Assembly: GCA_046329055.1 (NCBI GenBank)
Contig: JAXLVK010000012.1
Coordinates: 1-64,000 of the forward strand
Reading direction: 5' to 3'
DNA from: JADKCL01 sp046329055
GTDB lineage: Bacteria; Bacteroidota; Bacteroidia; J057; JADKCL01
Length of the DNA: 64,000 nt
The notes under the pieces are model-generated. The model was not told where the DNA came from and searched no databases. It saw only the letters and a program-made list of their open reading frames with translations. A program made the translations under genes and the position numbers. This document shows positions 8,909-16,682 of this stretch, one piece after another; position 1 is the stretch's first letter, and each line of letters begins with the position of its first letter.

Positions 8909-9093
8909 CGCTTTGGGGTGAAAATAGGGAGTTTTACGCAAACCCACCGTGACCGGGCATTTTGCAGGAATGGGGCATACTCCCATTCGGCGATCATCCT
9001 GAACGAGCGAGCCCCTCAGGCCTACCTGACATTAGATGGAAGTGAAAATTTTCCTCCTCAGTATCAACGTCCTCCGAGTTCGGGAAAATATTT

Positions 9094-9117
9094 TTGGTTC
9101 TGTAATTGCAGAACCAA
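9094..9117. promoter_or_regulatory. Perfect palindrome, candidate operator of the efflux operon
   Basis: TTGGTTCTG, a 6-base centre, then CAGAACCAA: two perfect 9-base arms. It lies 50 bases before the regulator start, in the region where a Bacteroidota -33 element would fall if the AACTTTG at about 9129-9135 is the -7 region. Winged-helix GbsR/MarR dimers bind such palindromes, so autoregulation of the whole regulator-TolC-HlyD-RND operon is likely. Seen: the palindrome. Inferred: the function. Confidence 0.6.
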
Positions 9118-9167
9118 CCAAACCAAATGAACTTTGCGGCGTTTTCTGATCGATGTCACTTTTTTAA

Positions 9168-9638
9168 ATGGGAAAACTCAGCGAAAAGCAAAAGCAACTG
9201 GTGGAGCGCATCGGCGTGGCCCACGAAAAGGATGGAATGCCCCCGGCAGTGGCCCGCATCTTGGGCATGATGCTGGTGGCGGATGAAACCGAGCATACTT
9301 TCGAGGAAATCCAAGCAGAGTTGGGCTTGAGCAAAAGCGCAGTCAGCAATGCACTGAACTTCCTCCTGATGGACAAGTCCATCCAATACATCACCCGCCC
9401 CGGAGACCGCCGCCGCTACTTCCGCAGCTCCATCGAACACTGGCCCGATCACCTCGGGGTCAAGCTCAAGGCCATGCTGGAGATCAAGGCTGTCCTGAGC
9501 GACGTGGTCCAGCAACGCAATCCGGAGACCAAGGAATTCAACCATCACCTCAACGAGTTGGTGAGTTTCATGGACTTCATGTACAGCCAGTTTCCCGTCC
9601 TGATCGAGCAATGGAAAAACCTGAAACAATCGAAATGA
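9168..9638 (+). CDS. GbsR/MarR family transcriptional regulator
   Basis: 156 residues, intact. The core is a winged helix: MPPAVARILGMMLVADETEHTFEEI, the recognition helix ELGLSKSAVSNALNFLL, and the wing YITRPGDRRRYFR. This matches the GbsR subgroup of MarR-like proteins. A C-terminal helical part (HHLNELVSFMDFMYSQF) is a likely dimerisation segment. Its end overlaps the region before tolC, so it is the first gene of the four-gene efflux operon. It probably represses the operon through the palindrome at 9094-9117, with a small molecule as inducer. Confidence 0.85.
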   Translation: MGKLSEKQKQLVERIGVAHEKDGMPPAVARILGMMLVADETEHTFEEIQAELGLSKSAVSNALNFLLMDKSIQYITRPGDRRRYFRSSIEHWPDHLGVKLKAMLEIKAVLSDVVQQRNPETKEFNHHLNELVSFMDFMYSQFPVLIEQWKNLKQSK

Positions 9639-9694
9639 ATCACCAAGAAATTCCAGTCCCGCGCCAGCGGGCAAAACGATACCCATTTACGATT

Positions 9695-11038
9695 ATGTAT
9701 CAATTTTCAAAGCGTAGAAAGGCGATGCTCAGCCTACTGGGGGGCCTGCTGCTAGGCGGCAGTCTCATGGCCCAGGGACAGATGAGCCTCCGCGACTGCA
9801 TCGATTACAGTCTGAAGCACCACAGTCTTCTGACGATCTCCAACAATGACATCGCCAGCGCGCACCACCGTGTGCGTGAGGGCCTCTCCGCCTACCTGCC
9901 GCAGGTCAACGGGCAGGTGACTTGGGACGACAACATCCAGCGGCCGACCACGGTGATCCCGGCAGGGACATTCAGCCCGCAGGAAATCCGTGTGCAGTTT
10001 GGCAACCAGTACGCCACCAACGCCGCAGTGCAAGTGGATCAGACCATCTACGACCGTAGCCTCCTGCTCGGCCTCAAGGCGCTCGATCCCTACGCTGACG
10101 TCGCCGGCCTCACCAAGGAGAAAAATGAGCAACAGTTGATGTACGGAGTGGCGATGTCCTACTACGCCATTCAGATCTACATCGAGCAGCTCAAGCTTCT
10201 TGTGGAAAACGAGACCAAGTTCGCGAAGATGGAGGATGTGCTGCGCCTGCAAGTCTCCCAGGGCGTCGCCCGCAAGGTGGACCTGGACCGCGTCACCATC
10301 GCCCTCGCCAACATCCGAGTGCAAAAGGATGTGATTGGGAATGAGATCGAAAGCTCCTACTACCGCTTGAAAAATGCCATCGGGATGCCGCTGGACGAGC
10401 CCCTCACCATCGAGGAGGGCAAGTGGAACCGCGAGCAAGCCACCAACACCAATGGAGTGGTTCCAGGTACTGGCAAGGTCCTCGACCTCATGATCCAGCA
10501 AAAGACACTGGAAATGCAGGAACTGGAAGTCCGCCGTCGCCGCGCCGCCTACCTGCCCACACTCGGCGCTTATTTCCGCGCTGGTGGACAGGCATTTGGC
10601 AACGAGTTCGGCAAGAGCTTTGAAAACTGGTACGGTTATGCCTCCCTCGGAGTGAAGCTGAATGTCCCCATCTGGAACAGCTTCCGGACCGACGCCGGCG
10701 TGAAGCAAAGCGAGCTCCTGCTCAGCAATGCCCGTGAAAACTTCAAAATGACCAAGGCCAATATCGACCTGCAGCTGCAAAACGCCGAGAACCAGTGGCG
10801 CAATTCACAAAGCAGCCTGGATGCCAGCCGCCAAAACATGGACCTGGCCAAGGAACTGCTCGATGTCACCCAACTCCAAATGGACAAGGGCGTCGCGACC
10901 CTCAGCGATTACCTGACGGCAGACTATTCCTACAAGGAGGCGCAGACCAACTACATCACCTCCCTGCTGAAGGTCGTCACCGCCCGGCTCGACTACGAAA
11001 AGGCCGCAGGCACCCTCCCCTCCTTTCTCCAACAATGA
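9695..11038 (+). CDS. TolC family outer membrane efflux protein
   Basis: About 447 residues from the ATG at 9695; the frame is open back to 9611, but only this start gives a signal peptide (SLLGGLLLGGSLMAQGQ, cleaved around AQG). The mature part begins MSLRDCIDYSLKHH, the usual opening of the first OEP repeat, and shows the two-repeat TolC layout with long amphipathic helices (for example around residues 150-230 and 330-440) and LDYEKAAGTLPSFLQQ at the end. It forms the outer membrane channel of the tripartite pump with the next two genes. Confidence 0.9.
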   Translation: MYQFSKRRKAMLSLLGGLLLGGSLMAQGQMSLRDCIDYSLKHHSLLTISNNDIASAHHRVREGLSAYLPQVNGQVTWDDNIQRPTTVIPAGTFSPQEIRVQFGNQYATNAAVQVDQTIYDRSLLLGLKALDPYADVAGLTKEKNEQQLMYGVAMSYYAIQIYIEQLKLLVENETKFAKMEDVLRLQVSQGVARKVDLDRVTIALANIRVQKDVIGNEIESSYYRLKNAIGMPLDEPLTIEEGKWNREQATNTNGVVPGTGKVLDLMIQQKTLEMQELEVRRRRAAYLPTLGAYFRAGGQAFGNEFGKSFENWYGYASLGVKLNVPIWNSFRTDAGVKQSELLLSNARENFKMTKANIDLQLQNAENQWRNSQSSLDASRQNMDLAKELLDVTQLQMDKGVATLSDYLTADYSYKEAQTNYITSLLKVVTARLDYEKAAGTLPSFLQQ

Positions 11039-11065
11039 TCACCCTCCACATCAAGGCATAAGGAA

Positions 11066-12127
11066 ATGAAAAAAGCAATTCTCATCATTCTCGGCATCGC
11101 AGCCATCGGTACGGCAATGGTCATCACACTTGCCGGAAACAAGAAAAAGATCGACGAAAATAACAAGGTCGTGGACCGCACCAATGTCCCCGTCTCTGTC
11201 TCCGTCGCCAAAGCAGCCATGGGTGAATTCCAAGGTGCGATGAATTTCTCAGGCCTCGTGGAGAGCCAAGCGGATGCCGACGTGACCGTCAATGCTCCGG
11301 GCACCATCAAAACGCTCAGCATCGCCAAGGGCTCCTTCGTCCGAAAGGGCCAAGTCCTCGGCACCGTGGACAGCGAGCAGCTCAAGTTGCAGCTCAAGTC
11401 CCTCCAACTCGCCGAGTCCAAGCTCACCACCGACCTGGAGCGTGTCCGCGCCCTCGTCGCAGGCAATGCCGCCCCGGAAACCAACCTGAAAGATCTGGAA
11501 TTCAACCTGGCCAACACCAAGATCCAGATCGAGCAGGTGAACCAGCGCATCGCCGACAACAACATCACCGCTCCCATCAGCGGCATCGTCCTCGCCAAGA
11601 TGATGGAGGCAGGTGAGTTTGCCAACCCCGGCATGCCCATCGCCCGCATCGTGGACGTGGGTACCCTGAAGGTGACCGTCTTCGTGAACGAGAAGCACAT
11701 CTACCGCATCGCTGACAAGCAGGACGCGAGCGTGACCACCGAGGCGCTGCCCGGCATGAACTTCAAGGGCAAGGTGATCTACATCAGCCCCGTGGGTGAC
11801 GAGAACCACAACTACCGCGTGGAAGTCCAGCTCGATGGAGAAGGCAGCAAGACCCTCAAGGCAGGCACCTTCACCCTTGTGAACCTGGGCACGACCGAGG
11901 CTGGCAAAGCCCTCATGATTCCTGCCGTGGCATTGGTCACTGGCATCAAGGAAACCACCGTCTTCGTTGTGAATGGAGACACAGTGAAAAGCACCCCTAT
12001 CGTGGTGGGCCGCCGCGAGGGCGAGATGGTTGAAGTGATCTCTGGACTGAAGGACGGCGAGGTCGTCGTCACAGCCGGACAGATCAACCTCAACAATGGC
12101 TCCAATGTTAGTGTCGTCAACAACTGA
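11066..12127 (+). CDS. Efflux RND transporter periplasmic adaptor (HlyD/MFP family)
   Basis: 353 residues. An N-terminal hydrophobic anchor (ILIILGIAAIGTAMVITLAG) is followed by the lipoyl half-motif GTIKTLSIAKGSFVRKGQVL, a coiled-coil hairpin (about residues 115-165), the second lipoyl half NITAPISGIVL and beta-barrel strands ending in ISGLKDGEVVVTAGQ. It bridges the RND pump in the inner membrane and the TolC channel. It starts 27 bases after tolC and ends 5 bases before the RND gene. The frame is intact. Confidence 0.9.
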   Translation: MKKAILIILGIAAIGTAMVITLAGNKKKIDENNKVVDRTNVPVSVSVAKAAMGEFQGAMNFSGLVESQADADVTVNAPGTIKTLSIAKGSFVRKGQVLGTVDSEQLKLQLKSLQLAESKLTTDLERVRALVAGNAAPETNLKDLEFNLANTKIQIEQVNQRIADNNITAPISGIVLAKMMEAGEFANPGMPIARIVDVGTLKVTVFVNEKHIYRIADKQDASVTTEALPGMNFKGKVIYISPVGDENHNYRVEVQLDGEGSKTLKAGTFTLVNLGTTEAGKALMIPAVALVTGIKETTVFVVNGDTVKSTPIVVGRREGEMVEVISGLKDGEVVVTAGQINLNNGSNVSVVNN

Positions 12128-12132
12128 TTCCT

Positions 12133-15100
12133 ATGTCGATCACAGAAGTTGCAATTAAACGTCCGTTGCTCATCATAGTGATCTTCGTGACGATGATACT
12201 CTTTGGCTACATCAGCTATACGAGTATGAACTACAGCCTGCTTCCGAAATTTGACGCGAGCGTGATCTCTGTGATCACCACCTACCGGGGAGCGTCATCG
12301 GAGGAAGTGCAAAACAGCGTCACCAAGCCCATCGAGGAAGCCGTCTCCGCCATCGAAGGCGTGGACATCCTCTCCGCTACCAGCCGTGAGGGCCTGAGCC
12401 TCGTGGTGGTCCAGCTCAAGCCGGGCATCGAGACCGTGGTCGCACAGCGCGACGCCGAGCGCAAGATCAACCAGATCAAGGCATTCTTCCCCAATGACGT
12501 GGACGACCCGGTCGTGAACCGCTTCAACACGGACGAGTTCCCGGTGATCCAGTTCAGCGTGAACGCCAAGATGGACCCCAAGGACCTCTTCGAGATGATG
12601 CAGCTCCAGATCAAGCCGGAGTTGAGCAACGTCCAAGGTGTCGGTAACATCAACCTGGTCGGTGGTGTATGGCGCCAAATCGAGGTCAAGCTGGATAACG
12701 AGGCCATGAAAACCTATGGTGTGCCGGCCGCCCAGGTCTATCAAGTCCTGAGCACCTCCAACACCTCCTACCCCGCAGGTGCCGTGGAAAGCGCCGACGA
12801 CCGCCTCTCCTTGCGCATGGATGCCAAGGCAACCAAGGTCGAGGAGCTCCGCAACCTCGTCATCCGCAGCAAGCCTGACGGCAGCGTGGTCCGCCTCGAT
12901 GACGTGGCCAACGTGGAAGATGCCACCAGCGACTTCACCACCATCAGCCGCATCAATGGCCGCGACGGCCTCGGTGTCCTGGTCATGAAGCAAGCAGACG
13001 CCAACACCGTGGAAGTGAGTGCCGGCATCAAGAAGAAGTTGGATGAAATCAAGACCCGCTACGCCAGCGTGGGCTTCGACTACCAGATCGCCATCGACCA
13101 GAGCACCTACACCCTGCAGTCCGCTGAAGGTGTGCAGCACGACTTGGTCCTTGCCATCTTCATCGTGGCCTTGGTGATGCTGCTCTTCCTCCACAGTGTG
13201 CGGAGCTCCACCTTCGTCCTCGTCGCGCTCCCCAGCGCCATGATCCCGACCTTCATCATGATGTATGCCCTCGGGTTCTCCTTGAACCTGATGACTCTCA
13301 TGGCCCTCTCCCTCGTGGTAGGTATCCTTGTGGACGACTCCATCGTGGTCTTGGAAAACATCTACCGACACCTGGAAATGGGCAAGGACAAGGTGCGCGC
13401 CGCCATCGAGGGTCGCTCTGAGATCGGATTCACCGCCCTCGCGATCACCTTGGTGGACGTGGTGGTGTTCGTGCCAATGGCATTGTCCGGCGGCATGATC
13501 GGCAACATCCTCCGCGAATTCTCCCTCGTGGTCGTGTTCTCGACCTTGATGTCCCTCGTGGTCTCCTTCACCCTGACTCCGTTGATGGCGAGCCGTTGGG
13601 GCCGTGTGGAAGTCCTGAAGAAAAACAGCCTCTGGGGCGGTTTCCACCTCTTGATCGAGCGTGGCATCGTCAGCCTCACCCGCGGCTACGCCAACGTCCT
13701 GAAATGGATCCTCAAGGGCTACCGCTTCCTCATCGTCTTTGCAGGCATCTTCGTGCTCTTTGTGGCCTCCATGTCCCTGGTTCCGCTTGGGTTCATCGGT
13801 ACGGCATTCGTCGCTCAGGGTGACAATGGAGAGTTCAACCTGCTCCTCGAACTGGATCAGCAGACCCCGCTCCGCGAGACCAGCATCATCACCAAGCGCG
13901 TTGAGGATATCCTCATGAAGAAACCCGAAGTGACCAAGCTCTTCACCAGCGTGGGTGTCACTGGGGGCCAGATGGGCCTGAACATCTCCTCCCCCAACAA
14001 CGCCACCATCGCGGTGAAACTGGTGCCGAAGGAAGAGCGCAGCATCTCCACCAACGATTTCAGCTCCAAAATCCGCGACGAAGTTTCGCAGATCCCCGGG
14101 GTGAAGGTCGTCGTGCAAATCCCCGGCATCACTGGAACCTCGGAGGCCCCCATCCAAGTCGCGGTCAAAGCCGCCACCATGGATGACATCTGGCCCGTGG
14201 CCGAAAAGGTGAAGGAGATCGTGCGCAAAACCCCTGGCACCGACTACGTCGAGTACAGCACCTCCAGCCCGAAGCCGGAATTGGAGATCAACCTCGACAA
14301 GGACAAGATGGCCCTCTTCGGCCTGAGCACCAACGAGGTGGGTGCCGCTGTGCAACTCGCATTCCGCGGCAATGACCAGACCAAGTTCAAGGAAGGCGGC
14401 AATGACTACAACATCCGTCTCGCACTGGACCAGGCTGACCGCCTCGACGTCGAAAGCGTGAAGACCCTCACCGTGGTCAACATGCGCGGCTCTGCCATCA
14501 AGCTGGAAGAATTCGCTGACGTGAAGATGATCCAAGGCCAAGCTGTCCTCGAGCGCCTCAACCGCCTGAACATGGTCAAGATCACCGCCACTGGCGTGGG
14601 TCGTCCAAACGGTACCATCGTGGAGGACATCCAGAAGGAGGTGAAGAAGCTCACCCTGCCCGCTGGTGTCGAGATCCAGTACCTCGGCGAGGCGCAGCGC
14701 CAAGCTGAAGCCTTCGGCAACTTGGGGGTGGCCATGATGATCGGTTTCCTCCTGGTTTACCTGATCATGGTCGCCTTGTACGAAAGCGTGATCTACCCCT
14801 TCGTGGTCATGTTCTCGATTCCAGTCGCCTTGATCGGGTCCATTTTGGCCCTTGCCTTGGCGATGGAATCCATGACAATTTTTGCCATCATCGGATTGAT
14901 CATGTTGCTTGGACTTGTCGCAAAAAATGGTATCTTGCTTGTGGACTTTAGCCGACACTTGGTGGAAACGGGCATGCCCGTCCGCGAGGCGCTGGTTGAG
15001 GCCGGGAAGGAGCGTCTCCGCCCGATCTTGATGACCACCATTGCGATGGTTGCAGGTATGCTTCCGATTGCATTGGCCACAGGAGCGGGTGCCGAGGTGA

Positions 15101-15297
15101 AGAGCGGGATGGCATGGGTGATCATAGGCGGGTTATCAAGTTCACTGTTGTTGACGCTGGTGCTCGTGCCGACCATGTTCCTCGTCGTCGAGAAATCGCG
15201 CGAGAAGTTTGGCAAGCTCTTTTCGTTTGGCAAGAAAAAGAAGACTCCCAATTCCAATGCCCACGAGACATTGGTGCCCACGGAGTCACATGCCTGA
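12133..15297 (+). CDS. Efflux RND transporter permease (HAE1-like)
   Basis: 1054 residues, the usual length for AcrB-type pumps. The start SITEVAIKRPLLIIVIFVTM is the first membrane span. TM4 has GILVDDSIVVLENIYRH with the paired Asp residues of the proton relay. Two large periplasmic loops follow TM1 and TM7, and the second half repeats the pattern (VAKNGILLVDFSRH, RLRPILMTTIAMVAGMLP). The protein would pump hydrophobic or amphiphilic compounds out with the adaptor and TolC encoded upstream. Substrates cannot be told from sequence. The gene has no frame errors and is followed by a clear terminator. Confidence 0.93.
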   Translation: MSITEVAIKRPLLIIVIFVTMILFGYISYTSMNYSLLPKFDASVISVITTYRGASSEEVQNSVTKPIEEAVSAIEGVDILSATSREGLSLVVVQLKPGIETVVAQRDAERKINQIKAFFPNDVDDPVVNRFNTDEFPVIQFSVNAKMDPKDLFEMMQLQIKPELSNVQGVGNINLVGGVWRQIEVKLDNEAMKTYGVPAAQVYQVLSTSNTSYPAGAVESADDRLSLRMDAKATKVEELRNLVIRSKPDGSVVRLDDVANVEDATSDFTTISRINGRDGLGVLVMKQADANTVEVSAGIKKKLDEIKTRYASVGFDYQIAIDQSTYTLQSAEGVQHDLVLAIFIVALVMLLFLHSVRSSTFVLVALPSAMIPTFIMMYALGFSLNLMTLMALSLVVGILVDDSIVVLENIYRHLEMGKDKVRAAIEGRSEIGFTALAITLVDVVVFVPMALSGGMIGNILREFSLVVVFSTLMSLVVSFTLTPLMASRWGRVEVLKKNSLWGGFHLLIERGIVSLTRGYANVLKWILKGYRFLIVFAGIFVLFVASMSLVPLGFIGTAFVAQGDNGEFNLLLELDQQTPLRETSIITKRVEDILMKKPEVTKLFTSVGVTGGQMGLNISSPNNATIAVKLVPKEERSISTNDFSSKIRDEVSQIPGVKVVVQIPGITGTSEAPIQVAVKAATMDDIWPVAEKVKEIVRKTPGTDYVEYSTSSPKPELEINLDKDKMALFGLSTNEVGAAVQLAFRGNDQTKFKEGGNDYNIRLALDQADRLDVESVKTLTVVNMRGSAIKLEEFADVKMIQGQAVLERLNRLNMVKITATGVGRPNGTIVEDIQKEVKKLTLPAGVEIQYLGEAQRQAEAFGNLGVAMMIGFLLVYLIMVALYESVIYPFVVMFSIPVALIGSILALALAMESMTIFAIIGLIMLLGLVAKNGILLVDFSRHLVETGMPVREALVEAGKERLRPILMTTIAMVAGMLPIALATGAGAEVKSGMAWVIIGGLSSSLLLTLVLVPTMFLVVEKSREKFGKLFSFGKKKKTPNSNAHETLVPTESHA

Positions 15298-15332
15298 TAG
15301 AATATTGTTCGTGTGTTGGATTTTTTGAGTGC

Positions 15333-15360
15333 GAAACCCCGGCCCCAAGCCGGGGTTTTC
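15333..15360 (+). terminator. Rho-independent terminator of the efflux operon
   Basis: GAAACCCCGGC, loop CCCAA, GCCGGGGTTTTC, 36 bases after the RND stop. The 10-11 bp GC-rich stem with a T run at the 3' side is a standard intrinsic terminator, and its symmetry would also allow some function on the other strand. Confidence 0.85.
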
Positions 15361-15367
15361 GTTGGCG

Positions 15368-15450
15368 GATCAGAATTTACAGAATTATCAGAATTACAGA
15401 ATCTGGGAGCATCCCCATTCTGTAATTCTGACCATTCAGTAATTCTGATC
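15368..15450. repeat. Long AGAATT-type palindrome
   Basis: Two arms of about 34 bases, GATCAGAATT...CAGAAT on the left and ATTCTG...AATTCTGATC on the right, around a 14-base centre that itself pairs GGGA with TCCC. The inner 14 base pairs (15389-15402 with 15417-15430) are perfect. The CAGAATT unit recurs at 211-245 and 6655-6690. It fills most of the gap between the terminator and the next convergent gene. It is probably a REP/MITE-like extragenic element. Confidence 0.7.
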
Positions 15451-15463
15451 CAGACAACCCTAT

Positions 15464-16021
15464 TCAGTGAATCCTGATGGTCTCGGTTCCCTTTTCCGCT
15501 GAAATCAGGCGGATCAGTTCCAGGAGCGCCCTTACTGGGGCCGTGCCGAGGTCCACGCCTAGGCCCATCTTGCCGAGGGGATAGCCGGGCGGGGTCATGT
15601 AGTGAATGGCCTGTTTGAGGTTGTTTTCGTCCCGTGGGCGCTCCTCGTCCATGTCGATCCAGTGGGTTGCCCAGGTGACCAAGGCTTCGCGGTCCACCCG
15701 CTCACAATCCACGATCAGGTTGCAGCGGTTCCAGTGGAATGGCTCCACCACGACCTTGCATTCGCCACGCTGGAACTCCATGGTCGGGAGGTCGAGGAAT
15801 CGGTCCAATGCGATTTCGGTGAGTTGCCAGCCTTCGCCTTCCTGCCAGGCATAGTCGGCGCGGAGCAGCTTGTACAGGCGATCCGGCGCGTAGCGCTCGG
15901 CCTCGAACAGGAACTCGCTCCCACTCCTGCGTCCATGTTCCCGGGCAGCACGCTCCCGCGCCTCCAAGAAATGCGTCACATACTGCGACCTGTACCTTTC
16001 CAGCAATTCAGCGATGTCCAC
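15464..16021 (-). CDS. Hypothetical protein, 185 residues
   Basis: I do not recognise this family. The frame is intact, soluble and acidic, without signal peptide or membrane span. It starts MDIAELLERYRSQYVTHFL, has a KVVVEPFHWNRCNLIVD core (beta-strand followed by an aromatic-rich segment) and ends with ELIRLISAEKGTETIRIH. It stands alone between the palindrome and a DUF1801-like gene on the same strand 117 bases upstream. Codon use and frame continuity argue that it is a real gene. Confidence 0.55.
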   Translation of the reverse strand: MDIAELLERYRSQYVTHFLEARERAAREHGRRSGSEFLFEAERYAPDRLYKLLRADYAWQEGEGWQLTEIALDRFLDLPTMEFQRGECKVVVEPFHWNRCNLIVDCERVDREALVTWATHWIDMDEERPRDENNLKQAIHYMTPPGYPLGKMGLGVDLGTAPVRALLELIRLISAEKGTETIRIH

Positions 16022-16138
16022 GAGGCAAATTTGGCAAAAAAGCCATGGGATTCATGACGGCATCGGCATTTTCAGCTCAACGATCGACTTGGAACTGGTC
16101 TTACTGAGGCTTCAAGGCCCCTGATAGGATGGGTCCAA

Positions 16139-16552
16139 TCACTTCGGCCGCTTCGCGGAATCGATCAGCACCGCCTCGTAGAGCAAGGCCCGCAGGATGT
16201 CCACGTCGATCTCCTCCACCCGCATGAAGTCCCGCCAATAGACCTGCTTGCGTTTGCCACGGTCCAGATACCCCGTCTCGTCCGTGAGCAGGTGCCCGTA
16301 TTGGAAGCCGAAACGCACCCCTTCATTGGTCACGCTGCCCCAGCTCACCGATCCCGGCCAAATAAAGCAGATCACCCGCTTGCGTCGGTAACAGGGAATG
16401 TTGAAGCTCAGGTACTCCTCCGCGTCGGGGATGCAATCCTTCACCAGCCGCCGCAGGTACTCCGTCACGCGCAATTCGTCATCCGGGATGAAATCCAATA
16501 GCTCCTCGATGGTGTCGAAGGAGACATTTTGCATGGGGCGGGACTCTTTCAT
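16139..16552 (-). CDS. DUF1801 family protein
   Basis: About 137 residues from the ATG at 16552; an alternative start at 16534 (MQNVSFDTIEELLDF) is nearly as good, and the longer open frame is not convincing. The pattern DELRVTEYLRRLVKDCIPDAEEYLSFNIPCYRR followed by ICFIWPGSVSW is that of DUF1801/YdhG-like proteins, where a conserved basic and aromatic surface sits on an alpha-beta fold. The molecular function of the family is not established. The far end (RVEEIDVDILRALLYEAVLID) is a C-terminal helix. Confidence 0.65.
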   Translation of the reverse strand: MKESRPMQNVSFDTIEELLDFIPDDELRVTEYLRRLVKDCIPDAEEYLSFNIPCYRRKRVICFIWPGSVSWGSVTNEGVRFGFQYGHLLTDETGYLDRGKRKQVYWRDFMRVEEIDVDILRALLYEAVLIDSAKRPK

Positions 16553-16682
16553 GGCATGGCAAGATACTACAGAATTGTATTGCCATCCGTCCAGTGCGCG
16601 ACATCGGGAACTTGGATTTCGGCCCTGAATGCGTACCTTTTGATTCAGGAATGCATTCTTCAGCACCATTCCGGCCAATGCT

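Noticed and set aside
12295..14958. 887-codon open frame antisense to the RND gene
   Set aside because: His/Asp/Glu-rich sequence typical of the shadow of a GC-rich gene; the RND protein on the other strand is fully conserved.
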